A DNA stretch of 64,000 bases from Enoplolaimus lenunculus (lineage: Eukaryota; Nematoda; Enoplea; Enoplida; Thoracostomopsidae), in NCBI GenBank assembly GCA_030248215.1, contig JASANG010000304.1:1-64000 (forward strand), read 5' to 3'. A program made the translations under genes and the position numbers. Below, piece after piece: positions 9,401 through 23,900 of this stretch. The first letter of the stretch is position 1. Each line of letters begins with the position of its first letter. A model generated the notes under the pieces. The model saw nothing but the letters and a program-made list of their open reading frames with translations, searched no databases and had not been told where the DNA came from.

Positions 9401-12400
9401 ATGAAATAATTTAAAGTCTTAATTTCGTCTTGTCAATTAAGGTAATATGCAAATTAGCTATTAGCTAACTATTCAATTAAAGGTTTTGGAGGTTTGTAAA
9501 CAATTTATTCAAATTCCTCGCACCTAAAAACCCTTTAGCGTTGAAATTAGATCGCTTTTACCATTAATACTTAGTTAAATATTGTAAAAAGTTCTAATTT
9601 AGGCTTGTAAACTATGCTAATATGCAAATTATGTATTAGCTAACAACTCAATTACCGGTTTTGGAGGTTTGTAAACAATCTATTCACATTCATCGCACCC
9701 AAAAACCCTTTAATGTTGAAATTAGGTTGCTTGAAACTGCATGTAATAATTAGTGAAATAATGTAGGAAGCCCAAATTTAGGCTTAACTAATTATGCAAA
9801 TTAACATGTAGCTTATAAACGGCTTAAAAATTTAAAACACCAATGCGAAGTTAACACCGCAAGATAATTGGCTTTCAAACAAAAAAAGTCTATCAAAATC
9901 AGTTCAGCCGTTCCTGAGATTCTTTTCGGACGGACATCCACCTTTCGACCCCACAGTACAAAACATAAAACGCTTCGCTAAACTCAGAGCTCCGCTCAGA
10001 GTTTCGCTTCGTTCAATTAATATATTTTTGGTCTGACAGAAATGGTGAAGATTTTTTGTGGCTATAAGTAATCATGTATCTCTTTGGCGTTATGATTATT
10101 CTGACACCGTGCAAGAAAGTTTACCTTTTTTATTCCCGACACGCTGCCAACTCCAACTACCGACCCATGCCATCCAGTTTTCGATACGGCTGCATAGGCA
10201 AGCGGATCAGTCGCCAGAGCAGACACCACCGTATTGGCTTCGTTAAATTGTTGCTGTTGTTGGCGTCTCTCGGCCTGTATCTGTCGTTCTTCTTCAGCTT
10301 GAATTTGAGCCAATGACATTACACCGACAGAAGACGTTGCTACAGGGCCTTTGCTACCGCCAGTGTTAGTCGCGCTACCAGCAGTGCGTCCTGTGGACCC
10401 AACCGTATTTCCTCCACTACCATGTGTACCAGCAGGAAGTGGACTGAAGCAAAGCAAATCACCAAAATATATAGGCATATCTCATTTGATATCGCTTATT
10501 TAATTTCCTAGTCTGTTTGCTTTACACACATTTTCTTACACATTTTTGATGATTCATTAAATCCGCACATAATTAAGTCAAACCACAGCTGCACAAAATG
10601 TTGAAAGAGTGTCTTGCGGCTGCTGGTCCGAGTTTTTACTCCAACAACATCTTGGAACCTTTACATCAATGTCAAGAGATAGCAAGCATGAAATATTAAA
10701 CATCGTTAGGCAGATATACCAAAATAAATTCTACATCACAATGAGAAAAGAAAATTCTGCTTAAAAAAACTAAAAACATAATCTTTGCGCAATCAATTTA
10801 CCTAGTATTCCATGGCTGATGTTTGGTCTTCGGCACATCCGGTGATACTTTTGTCACAGGTGCATTTATAGCGTTTGCAATTCCCTGAGACTCAATGCCC
10901 TAAATCAATTAAAGCTTGACAATATTCTTGTTCTTCTTCTAGACAGTTTAATAATTGTTACACTCAGACATTGTGAGCACTAGTACACCTAGAAAAACCT
11001 CACTATAATGATTGTATCACCAAAACCAAACAATCTTATTTTAACTGTCACTTCAAATCGCTGGTAACTAGTGCTTATTTTCTCAAATGTGCGAACTACC
11101 CACCAGTTGGTGACAAGTTTTGTATCATTTCAAACCAGCCAAAAGAGAATACCAAAATTTGGCCCATTATATGGTTTTTTGGGTGAAATAGGGTTTTACC
11201 CGCCGTTTTCAAAAACACCCAGCGAAATTAAAAAACCCACCAGAAACACCACAAAAGCTTTCCAAGAGTTTTTCACAGAAAAGAATTTTACTGAATACTG
11301 AAACATAAATCAAACTCAAACTCAGACAAATATACGTAATGTTTTTTGCTACCTTGTCGCATTACGTGCGAGTAGGCTTTTGTCATCGCCACTTGGCTAT
11401 AGAACTTAACGCTAGATTCCGAGGGGTCCTCGTGTCTTGTCGAGATTTTGTGCTGCAGAACGTATGTTTAATAATTGTCAGTTTGCGTGCACGCGGTTTG
11501 TAAATAACGACTTAGCGCATAATATACTCTATGCGAAAAAGGGCCTTATTTTAAAACATTCATTTCTTAATTGAGAGTAAGCCCTAGCCCTACCGGAAAG
11601 TTACCAGCATATCATCAGCCGGCCGAATTTGTATAATGGGCAGTCAAAAATATAGCCACTAATTAAAAAACCATTCCAATTCTAAACTACCAACAGCTTA
11701 CATAGGCCATTATTTCACTTAGCACAGCAGTTATGACTCGTTCCAGTTCTTACATTTTATAAGTAAAAAAACACGACAAAAGCTCTTGCCGAATTTTGAG
11801 AAAATATACCCTGGCCCATTGGTACCTTCACTTTTCAAGCTATGGCAGTTCGCTTGTTTGAAAACCTATTGCTAACTGGTGATAAGCGGTACACAAATCT
11901 GAGAATGCGGGCTCTGGAAGTAAATCTCCGATAAAAAGGCATTTTGTTAACCAACGTTGGTTTTTCCTTGAAAAAAGCACCCAGCACTCTGAATTACAAA
12001 AACTAGATGCCAAGTCATGATACGTTCCGCAACTTAAAATAAGCTGTACCAAAAAACATCCTTACCACTCCAGTATTTACACAGTTGACCGTATTTTGTT
12101 GATCAGCTGGTATCGCCCACCCTTTGACGGCTGCATTCGCTATAGAACCAATTTTGGTGCCAGATTTAGTTTGGTCACTGGCGCTATTTACAGCGCCGCT
12201 GTTGCCACTGACCGCAAAAGTTGCCAGCGTTTTTGTGCATGTGTTGTTTGAGTTTGCACTTGTTTGCTTATTTGATCCAACACCAGAAGTTTTCCATGGA
12301 TTTGCTTTGTCTCTGAAACCATTCTATGCCAAATAGGTCTATCATTTTACACAGAAACAAAAAAGGGTAATTCCAAAAATATGAATTAGAAATTAATTTC

Positions 12401-15400
12401 AACTGGCATTTCAAACGATCCATCGTCATCAGTGTCCACAGTAATTTTTTATCATTATCTTTTTATTTCAACCGTTGCAAATAAGTTCGTTGCTGCTCGA
12501 GATTAAGGATTTGAGAATTAAAAATTGCTGTTGCTGTGCGTAATACTCCACTGTAAAGTAGAGCTCTTTCTCACGTGTTTCCAAGTTAGTGTCAACTGGA
12601 GAGACAAATGTATCATCAGTGGTAGACATTACGTATTACTAGTGTAATTTGTTATATTATATTATATATTAACACTAAATGCAAAGAGCCTCTCTTGCAA
12701 AATTGGTTGCTTGCAAAACACAACACAAGTTGCCAACTAGTGATCGTTGCTATAACCATCAGCGGCTAGTGAGAATCCATTCTGACCTCAAGCCTTTAAA
12801 TTACATAGCTAAATATCCATACACAAGGGGTTTAACGGACAAGCATATTTGAAGAATGCTTGGAATAGCAAGTATTAGAAACACAAAATAAAATTAAATA
12901 AAACAGCTTACAATTCTTTTCGATCTTGTTCCGCTCGTGCTTCCGTTTCCACTGCGTGTTGCTTTTTCAATTCCGCTTCTCGTTTTCGCTCATGTTCAGT
13001 TTGTACCGCTCGACGCTTTTGCTCTTGCTCTTTGCGCTAAAATAACATTTTCGATTCACGTTACAGCGTCCCGTACCCTTGTTCTCAACTTTGTATGTAG
13101 CATCAATCGGCAGTTACGAGATCCAGTTGATGAAATTGCGGTTCGCTAATTTGAGAGGTTTTGATATGCAAGTTCAACAAATTTTGCTCAACCTCAGTCA
13201 CCAACATGTGATAAGTATTACACATAACTGAGCCTTATTCGCATTTCCTAGTCCCTCGGTTAGCTACACACAAAACTTATTTTTCAAAATAAATTGAGTA
13301 CACCATGTCACATTATTTGATGTGCCTGTCATATACAGAGTTAAAGCTGACGTATACATGGTGCAAAAAGTTGACGTTCTACATGCCATTCAGCACACAT
13401 GGTTCGATTTTCAATATAACTTACTTTAGCTTCGGCATCTTTGATCCTTTCTTTTTCCGCTTGGGCTTCTTGTTCTCGCTTTGACAACACTAACCCGCTA
13501 ATTAGCGGTTGCTTGGCTTTATTTCCAGTTTTGTTTTCAGTTTGTTTCTGTTTATTTTGTTGCTGTTTTTGAAGTTTTTGCGGTTGTTGTTGTTGTTGCT
13601 GGCCGTAGTTATCTTGACTGCTGGTACGTTCATCATTGTCTGGACTAGCTTTATTCCGCTTAGTTTGCTGAGTTTCATTTTCAAGTTCTTTCTTGCGCAC
13701 TAGATCTGCCAAATGTTGTTTCTCCAGTCTCGCTTGTTTATCCGCTCTTTAAAATGAAAACTTTTGAAACTTCCAAGAATAAACGTTAATCACTTTGCGT
13801 TTTACTATACTTTTCAAATATACGTTACCGATGTTGTTCAATGTGGTAACGTTTTCTACAGTGTTCATAACCATTCTATAGCTTCCGTTAGCCAGTTAGT
13901 GACAGGTTGACAAACAAGCGAACGTCAAAGCAGCCATTATTGATCTCAAAATCTACTCAATAATAAAACAAATTAAATAAATGCGAAAAGATAAGCTATT
14001 AATCATTATTTGCTAGGCAAAATATACCTAACGCTACCAACTGGAAAGAAACTTTCAACAATGCGAAACCTCACCTTTTATCGCCAAGGTTATCAGTGAC
14101 TGCGCTCTCCTGCGCTGCGAGAGCTGATTGCCCATCAAATTTTGCGGACGATGAGACATTAGAGTCAACTGAAATCAGTGTTGGTGCCAGTGCTGTTTCT
14201 TGCACGTTTACTGATCGCAAATGTTCATTTTCAATCTGGTCCACAGTCCATGCTCCGCGTAAAGGCTCCCGTGCTCCTGCTATAGCAGGTTCTATTATAG
14301 GAACACCACCAGGTGTAGCTATGCCGTCACCATTATTTACTGGAAGTGACCCAGCGGGTAAAGTTTGCGACCCTTGTCCTGCAGATAAACTACCTGGATC
14401 AATCTGTTGCAGTGGCTGTCTTTGAGCTGTAGCCAACGTTTCACGCTGCCTCGTAGGGCTCGATTGCTGCTGTTGCAGCGTGACCTGATTAGTGGCGCTC
14501 CGGTTTGCTTCAACACTCAGGGAATCATCACCCCATACACTTTTGTATAGCTCGGCGACGTTAGGCTTACCACTGTTGCCTGAACCTGAAATGAGTAGTA
14601 CAAGGAAATATAACATTACAAAAAAACCAATAGTAAAATTCTCACACATTTTTTAATTGCTATTTCCTTTGTATTGAAAATTTTGCCACCAATATTCTTG
14701 TATTTCAAAATAAACATGCGGATTTCGATGTCATTTAAACTCTTTGTACGAAAACTACCTACCTAATAGTGTTCCAGATTTGTTTAGACTATACGAGAAA
14801 AAGAGTAATTTTTCTACGCAAAGTTAGCGTTTAACAATTTATGCGAATAATTCGCAACTCATCGCAATACATCATCAAACAAAATGATGTTTGTTCTCAG
14901 CCGATAAATTAAACTAAACTTGACCACTTTGTTGTATCAAAACGCAAACTGTAGAAAGTTTGGAACAAAACGTGCACCCTACAAACCAACAACAGATTCG
15001 TTTACGCCAAGAGCGGATGTCGCTGAATTGTTTGATTTATTTTTAGTCTGCAACTGTGTCATCGTAGCATTATTAATACCTTGTCCACCACCATTAATTA
15101 ACATTCTCAGTTGTTCAGTTCCGTGCACACATTGTTGTTTTTGTTCGGTCAGATGTTGTTGTTGCTGCTGCTGTTGTTGTCCTAGTGGTTGTTGCTGCTG
15201 CTGCTGTTGTTGTTGCAACAGCAACTGTTGCGCTTGTTGCATCGGTGTCAACTGTCCTTGCATGAGTTGACTCAAGACTGCGGCGACTTTTCGATCTTGT
15301 GCCGACATTGCCATCCCTGTTCCGATAGGATGGCCTGCTTGTTGTGATCCAAACCCGCCGGGCCTAATCGCGGATGCCGCAACTCCCACATCCGCTGAAT

Positions 15401-17893
15401 GCTGAGCATTAAATGCTGCTGGTAGTACACTTCCATTAAAAGTACCACCTGTTGTAGTACAAACACTACTTGTCGCGTTATTTAGATGTGGGTTATTGCG
15501 ACCGTACGCAGCGTTTGACGAATTGCTGTTACGCGGGTAAAACGGTACATTTCCGCCGGTTTGTTCAATTAGCACACCTTAAATATAAAAACAAGCAACG
15601 GCATAGCAAATTTACTAACATTTGACGAAAATTTCTCAGCAAAACTAATGACAAATTTAAACAAAATCTCCAGTTTTAACACAATCAGTAAGCAATAACA
15701 ATCATAGACGGTAGTCTAAATTTTCAAAGTCAAACACAATGGTTGGTTTATGAAATCTTACTAAAGTATTTACTCCAGTTATGCTCAAGTAATTCCTTAA
15801 TTCGCCGACTTAAGCATATACTTAACTTTTAGAACAAAAACAAAAGAATGCCAATTTTGACCCAGTGTCATAAGAAACAACTCATACTTCTGTTTTGCGT
15901 CAAGGAAGCATCATGAGTCTGTTATATGAATGCGACCAAAGTTAATATTCCTGAACTGTTGTTATGAGGTCACACATCAAATTTAGTCAGCAACTTAAGT
16001 ACTTACATAACTTAAGTACACTTTTACAAAATATAAATTAGTTATGCTATTGCTTAGCACATACTTAAGTATGGAGTCGTACTTAAGTAGTGTTTCAGAA
16101 ATACAACCATTGTCAATCTTAACCTTTTCACGGAGACTCTCATTCCTAATGACAATACCTAATTCGCGAAACTGTATGTCAGTCGCACGTCTGACCAGAA
16201 GTTGTAAAGTGAAATAGCCGTTGGCGAACCAGTCCAGCATTTGATTGCTTCCAAACGGTCCTGAAACCAAAACAGACAATTAAAACATCAGAAAAATGTT
16301 CGCTCATATCTAGTTTATCACCAATTCTTAGAATATACGTATTCCATTAGCCAAGATCATTAAAAATGCCAGATCTTTGCAATAATGTGGCATTAGGCAT
16401 GTAAATATTGTAAAATTTTAAAACAAAAAACGAAACACAAAATTTACAACTTATTGAAGTAGAATATAATTCCAGCTTTGAGTCAAGCACAAAGCTTACC
16501 TTGCACTCGATTTCTCGGATCTTTATAATACCACTGTTCATCGCCATCCTCCTATAAAAATAAATCAACGTTTTAGCGAAAAACATTTTTTAAATTTTTT
16601 AAAGTCAGTGAACAATTTGTTTTGCAATGTTTATAATTTTTTCAAATAGTTTCGAAATTGTATAATTAGGTATAATTTTCTCGATAATCAGAGTAATACA
16701 TGGTTTAGCAACGAAAGCCCGGGCCGAACAGAGTGCCAAACAGAACTACATTAGATCAGATTCGGAACTAGAAATTTTCAGGCAATAAAACCTCGGGCCG
16801 AACAGAATGCTAAACAGAACTGAATTAGATCGAAATCGGAACTTGAAATTTTCCGACTCGAGAATTTTCTCATATAACGTCCTAATAAAATATTCGCCTT
16901 GGTTGCCCGATGTATTTTGTTTCAGAGTGATGTGTGTTTCGCTTGTGTTACACGGAACTTGAAATTTTTCGACTCGGAAATTTTCTCATATAACGAGTCC
17001 TAATATTAAAAAATTCGCCTTGGTTGCCCGATGTATTTTGTTTCAGAGTGACGTGTGTTTCGTTTGTGTTATAAACTGCGTGTGCAAAAGTTATCCCCAT
17101 TTGTATCGTAGCCATTAGTTAACAAAACATTAAGATAAGACAACCTAACTGAGATTCCAAACTCAACCTAACTCAGATTCCAAACTCAATTTAACTGAGA
17201 TTCCAAACTCAAAATAAATTCATATCTATATATTAAAGCTGGAACGGCCCACATAGGTATTTTGGCAGTGCTCCAGCAGATTTGTATTCTCACAAGTAAA
17301 TTTGCTTAATGTTGTTACTTTACTTTTTCTTTGCGTTGTTAAGACGAAGCATGTTTGCTTGATGCCTTTATTCTAACATGTATGTTATTTGTATAGTGTC
17401 TTAAGCAGGCATCAATTTGGGACGCGTATTTTCCTTTGCGGATGATGGATTTCTGGGCCCATCATTCGAGCCGGACACACGCAGGCTAATAATTTGTATT
17501 GGAATTGAATACACTGTTAATCAAGTTTCAAGGCTTAAGTACAGACTTGTTGAACAAATGGTTCTAAACATAGGCCAAAACACAGTGTATCTTAATAGAG
17601 TTGCACATCTGTGCAACTATTAGTCTGGATTTAAATACCATGACAACTCGTTCCGGTTTCGAAAGCAATAGTACTAACTAACCTCTGCTACTATTTTGTC
17701 CACCAACGAATTTTCGTCCAACTGAAAGCTTGAATAACTTGTCAGTGTAGATGCTGGCTGTGATGCCGCAACTGTAGTTGAAGTTGAAATTGTAGATTGT
17801 GGTTGTTGTTGTTTTTGTATTTGCTCCTGCAAATGCAACAGTAACCGATGTTTCGGCTTGTTTTGATTTATGCTTTGTTGTTGTTGTTGTTGT

Positions 17894-17924
<31 letters not shown>

Positions 17925-20900
17925 CTTGTTGTACAGCTCTCATTAAAGTTTCGTCTGTTGGCGAAGTTGCTAGCTGTACGTCAGCTAGTGTATTGACACA
18001 TGATGTTTGTAAATGTTGTTGTGTTTGTTGTTGTTGTGCTTGTTGTTGTTGTTCTTGCTGCTGATGCTGCTGCTGGTTGACGTATTGCATATTATATTGT
18101 TGTGGTTGTCGACTAGACTCTACACCAGGCATTGTCAATCCGCCAAGTAACTGTTCGAGTCGCGCAGGAGGATCGCTGTCGCTACTATTGCTCTGACTCG
18201 ATGTCGGCAACTGCTGCGATTGTGATAATTTCAGTTTCAATAATTGTTGCAATTGTTGCATTTCTGAGTTTAGCTTTGCGTTGGTTGCGCTCAAATGTTC
18301 ACTTGTTGTAGTTACTACAGTTCGATCTTTGTTGTTGTTGCTGTTGTTGTCATTATGATCGCCAACTGAAAGCGTCGTAGTTTGGGATGATGCGGTAGAA
18401 CATTGCGACAACAGTTGTTGGATATGGTTTGGGTTAAGATTATGCATCATTGAACTATGATGATTCTGATGGTTAATCACTGATGGACCGGTATCGTACC
18501 CGACAGACCTACTACCACCATACAAAGGGTGTTGTTGAGTTGAAACACCGCTTCCACCCCCCATAACAGGAGCTGTAATCGCACCTTTGTTACCTTTGGC
18601 CACAGCCACAGCATGCCTTGGCTGTTGTAAGACATTATGAGACAACGAAACTGACTGATCTGTTGAAAACGTGGTTGTTGCCTCTACCAGAGTCCTGTTC
18701 GGTACTACGGACGAATTAGCGGCGGTGGCATTTTGAACTTCAGGTACACCAAAACTCCTGCTAAGTTGTTCTGTTGCTGTAATTGTGACAAGTTGGGGTG
18801 TCTGTTGAAATTCCTTTCCTTGTTGTTGTTGTTGTAGTTGTTGATGTTGTTGGCGTTGTTGTTGATTATGATGATGCAGCTGCCTTAGCCTCTGGCGTTT
18901 TTCGATTTCTTCCAACAATTGAGAATTGTTAGAGCCCGCACTGGTAGCTGGCACCGCTGAGCCGCCCCGTCGATTGCCGTCAGGCAGTGGTCCATCCAAA
19001 TTGCCGCGATGGTGACCCACAAATACATTCTGATCTGTTGAACCGGTCATTGACAAAATGAGGTTCGAAGAAGGCGACGTCCCACGTATCAGCGGTGATA
19101 TGCCACTCGCCGGAGCAGCTGCCAATACAGTCTGCAAGCTAACAGAATGCTCCAGTGATGCTCTTGGTTTATCACCCGCCACCGATCTTTTAATATCATT
19201 GTTGTTGTAACCGGTCGCCGTATTACCGAACAAACTACGCAAATCGTTACTGCTGCTCGCCAAGAGTGGCACTACCGCAGCGCTAGTAGCTGGCGATGAA
19301 TTGTTATACTCAACCACTGTTTTTTTATCTTCATGAGCGATAGAACCGAAACCAAACGGCGGCATGCGTTCAACGCTTGGAGTTACATTTGCTGATAGGC
19401 TTATTTGTTGTTGTTGTTGTTGTTTGTGTTGTTGTGGTTGTATTAGTTGTTGCTTATGCGGCCGCTGATGTTCATTGAGAATCATTTGTCTTAATGCGAT
19501 GTTCTGTTCTGTTGCTCCACCGCTTCCGCTATTAGCAACGGTGTTGCGAGGCGCTTCGGAAGCAACCTCGGCGGGCAAAAGAGGGTCGCGGGTACCGGAA
19601 TTACTGCAACCAGAATCAGCTGATAATTTGTTATCAGCGCTAACGGTGTCTTGACTTTGTTTAATTTTCACTGTTGCACTATTGCCAAACAACAATTGTT
19701 CTACTGATATCGACTGAGCGCTGCTCGGGTCTTGTTGCGAACTGCCATTGCGTTGCTGAATGAGGAAAAGCAATTACGTTGTAGTCGTATAAAAACAAAT
19801 CAAAAAGAATATTTCAAACCATTACAGATTATTCGATTTGGGGCGGGGGGTGGTAGCAAACCTAAAAAATTTTCGAGCTTGAGAAATTCGGAGCGAAATG
19901 CCATGCCAGCGCAAAAAGTATCTTGAACCGGTAAAACAGACCTAGCCTGATAGGCCGAATCCAACAATATTCTGCAATATGTTTATACTTTTAAACAATA
20001 AAATTTTAAATAACTGGAAACAATTATAGATATGTCTGAAATATGCAACATGCAAGAGTCGGAATCGGCAAATTAGCCATGGATTCATATACGGTAAAAT
20101 CGTGGATTGGATACCACACTGCCACACAGCCACTTACGCAAATTTAAACATTTCAATCTCCTTACCTCAGCCGTACGATATGCACTTCAATAGTCGACTG
20201 TATAATAACACCTCTCCGGTTGAAATTAACACAAAAAACAAAATGCTAACCATCAACTGAAAGAATTTTCATTCCATCATGAGTGACACATTTCAAACAT
20301 TTTTAAACAAAATTACTGACTAACCGGACAAATGATGTCTCCTCCTCTGAACGGTGGCGACGGTTTTCTGTCCAATATTCCTGAATGCGGCGGTGTATTG
20401 CTATTGTTGCGTCTGCCAGCACCGAGTGTACAACCAACTGAACCACCAGAGCTGCTGCTTATGATAACATCGTCGTTTCCGTTCCCAGGACCAGCCGTAA
20501 ATTGCCCAGTCGCATCGAAAGTTCCAGCGGACAAATCTCCACTCAAATCTTCAGTCATCCACTCAGGCTCTTCTGTAGATAAGTAATTACACATATTATA
20601 CAACAGGCAAAGTAATATCAGATAATATTTGTCGCGTGTAGAGCTTGGCCCCAGCACCGAGACTGACAGTAATAAATATTCTGCTGCAATGTCTATTTTG
20701 ACATAATAACAGTTCATTGCTTGGCAACCTAGACAACATGTTTTTGCTGAAAAACGAAATGTTGAGTCGAACCAATGTTTGCTATTGAATATGCAACATA
20801 TATTTTATGAAATTTTCGTATGGTCGAAAAACCAGGCTTTTTCCAGGTCAGCAAGGCACATCGAGTGAAGTAAAATTGCTTTAAAAATTTGGTCAACCGG

Positions 20901-23900
20901 GACACAAGTCTTCAGTGGACTGCGATCAGGCAGCGAAAACTAAATATCTTTTATGTGTGTTTCGATTCATTTTTTAAAACCCGCTGTTTCGGTTGTTTAC
21001 TACCGTATCGTAATATCACTTTAACTCCTTTAAAATAACCTATAAGAAATACCAAAGCCGAATATTTAAGTGTAACTTTTTAAAGTATACATAACACGGA
21101 GGTTAAATGATGTTTCCTACTCCGAAAACGTCGAATGCATCATCAACATCAAATAGGATGGAAAGATCAAAAGGAAAATTTACAGCATTTAATATGCAGT
21201 GAACAAGAACATCGGAACTGGATACCGTGTTTTTGCAGTAACAAAATTTGTAGTACCATCCTGCTTGAACAAACAATATGAACAACACCAGCTTTAGCAA
21301 TAAACTACACAAGCAACGAAAAGTATGAGGTCAGCAGTACCGGTTGCAGAATTGCTTTTCGACCGACTCAACGGATGAATATACTTTGGCAAACTGCTTC
21401 CCATACCATTACCACCATGTTCAAATCCGCAGCTGTCACGTGAAAAATTACTGATGCGCGTGCCGGCCCCAGCTGTACCCGGTGATGCTCCCCAAGATGG
21501 CACACGGCCGCCGCGACCACGACCGCTCATACTTCGGCCTAAATTCCAAAAAGCATCGATATAGCATAAAAATCACAGCACAAAATGTTACGCGGCACGC
21601 GTATTGTAACGAACCGAGACCCTTAATCACGAAACAGTTTATAATATCTAGAGCCATACACTCAAAACTTTTGCAGCACCTGGCACCACAGGCACGTAAC
21701 CACGAACTGTATGTGAGGGGGCCGGGTGGTTTATGCAGAAAGCAAGATTAGTTTTCGTTCAATAAATTTTTTTAATGTTTTCGATAAATTTATCTCTAAA
21801 GGAGGGTCAACCACCACGTAGTCGCAGACCTGTATCACTAGCTAGTAATACGTCTTAAAACAGGGGCACTGCGGCATCTGAAACTGCGAAATTTAAAAGC
21901 AAACAACACAATACAAGGCGTGTCGAAATGATGTAGCCTGCCTGATTAAGTACGGTTAAAAACCTGCTGTTAACGGACTGTCCTTTTCTGCATGAATATT
22001 TTATCTTTCATCAGCAGGGATGGGCGGTCTCGGTTAAAAACCGAAACAGAGACCTGACTACCGAGACCGGCCATGAGAAGTCTCGGTCTCGGACAATTTT
22101 TCGTCATACACAAAAACAAATTAAAATTTTCGAAATAGATTATTTCTAATGGGTTTTTCGTAGTTTTGTGTTTTTCATACTTTTTTGTTTTCTCTCTCGC
22201 CTATTGTAAAACTTCGTACTACACTTATTTGTACTAAATTGTTAAACACTGAGCATTATGTATTTATTACATATGCACAGTTTACAATTAGTTGCTCATT
22301 GTGCACTCTATGCTAAAAAGGGTCCAAATTTTTAAGAAGATCTTACGCTCTGAATCCAGCAATCCAAGCGCACGTGGATTCGGAGGCTGTTGTAATTGGT
22401 CGCCAGGAGTTGATCGTTCCGTATTACGCCAATTACTGTCAGTCTCAGAGAGCCCTTAAACATAACCATTTTCTTTTCTAACCAACAGTAGAGGAACTAA
22501 AACATAGCCTTTATCTTATCGTACTTGTCGTTGAGGAACTATAATTTGTGAACGACACAGGGTAACACCTAATCGCAAAGACAAATTTGCATTTCGTATT
22601 CACGAATCCGCATTAACTGATATTTTGCGCTCAAAAAACACCTGCTCAGGGTATCGCCAGAACTTAAAAAATGGGGTGACGTGAAATGTTCAATTGAACT
22701 TCCGAAGAGGTTTTTCTGTCTCAAACTACCAAACGTCCTAAAAACCACAAGACATAAAATGCAAAAGGGGTAGGTTTTTCTGTCTCAAACTACCAAACGT
22801 CCTAAAAACCACAAGACATAAAATGCAAAAGGGGTAGGTTTTTCCACAACCCCCTGGATTTTGCCTTGTACTAAACATTGCAAGCTCTTCCAAATAATTT
22901 TTGGAATAGTGATGTGTCGATTAATCGGCATCGGCAATGCAAAAAGAACTGCCCATTCTTTGCCGATACTTATTGCACATAACTGTCTGTTTGAACGCTA
23001 TCAATTTCAATTCTGGGCGCATATCAGTGTGTCTGGTCAGGAAAACTGTTATCTCACTTCCATCTGTGTTTGAAAAAATTAACTGAAATGAACCGTTTTA
23101 TAAAATTATAATCGTTTATGACAGTTAGGGTTTAAGTCTTCATACAATGATGTAATGTAGCATCCTATCTGTTTATTAAGCATGGTGTACTAAAGTTGGA
23201 ATCGGCAACGGCCTCGGTTCGGCATCGGCAAAATTTCAAAATAAGAATCGGCATCGGTATCAACATCGGAAAACTTTTGGTATCGGCACATCCCTAGTTC
23301 GGATTCCAAAATCACTGATTATATCGCCATTGTGTAACAGTCTTGATAGACTCACTTGTTCTTTCGATTCTAGCAGCGCTTCCAGGTGCATCTTGATGCG
23401 AAGCACTAAAACAGCAAACCACAAATTTACGAGATTTGATCTGCAGACGAAGTCATTTTAAGAATGCTTTTCTCTGTAGAATTAGTACTGCTGAAAAATA
23501 CAGGCTATGAACAAATCTAATTTTCGATAAAATTTCAGAAAGGAACTTGAAACGAAACCAAACTATTAAAACGAAGGAATATAAAGCAGTAATAATATTA
23601 GAAGCTACAGTATAAACGCAGCTCTTGTATGTACACCTCCCCACGCCGTTACTCTTAGGCTCAGAAAAAATTTCCTATTCCTGAGCCTCAATCTTTCACT
23701 AAGCGATAACCTTAAATGTAAATCAAGAGTCTACATGAGTCGATAATGTGTAAGTGAATGTACAAATAAGGTACATAAATGAAGCTATTTACATCCACTT
23801 ACCCTCGTCCAAGTCGTGGCTGGTCATCAAACGAAGCTCCATGTGCAAAACCTCGAGATATATCGTTGCGGCCTCTGCCTAAAACACTGACAATGTGTTG

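Noticed and set aside
8944-10013. CRISPR-like array, because of regularly spaced repeats
   Set aside because: Monomers are contiguous, diverged and 150-175 bp long, with no unique spacers, and the host is an animal.
14920-15270. Plus-strand cysteine-rich 116-codon frame
   Set aside because: It lies opposite the glutamine-rich GIGYF exon 12 and is its antisense shadow.
17799-18064. Plus-strand cysteine- and valine-rich frames opposite GIGYF exon 9
   Set aside because: They are the antisense reading of CAA/CAG glutamine repeats.
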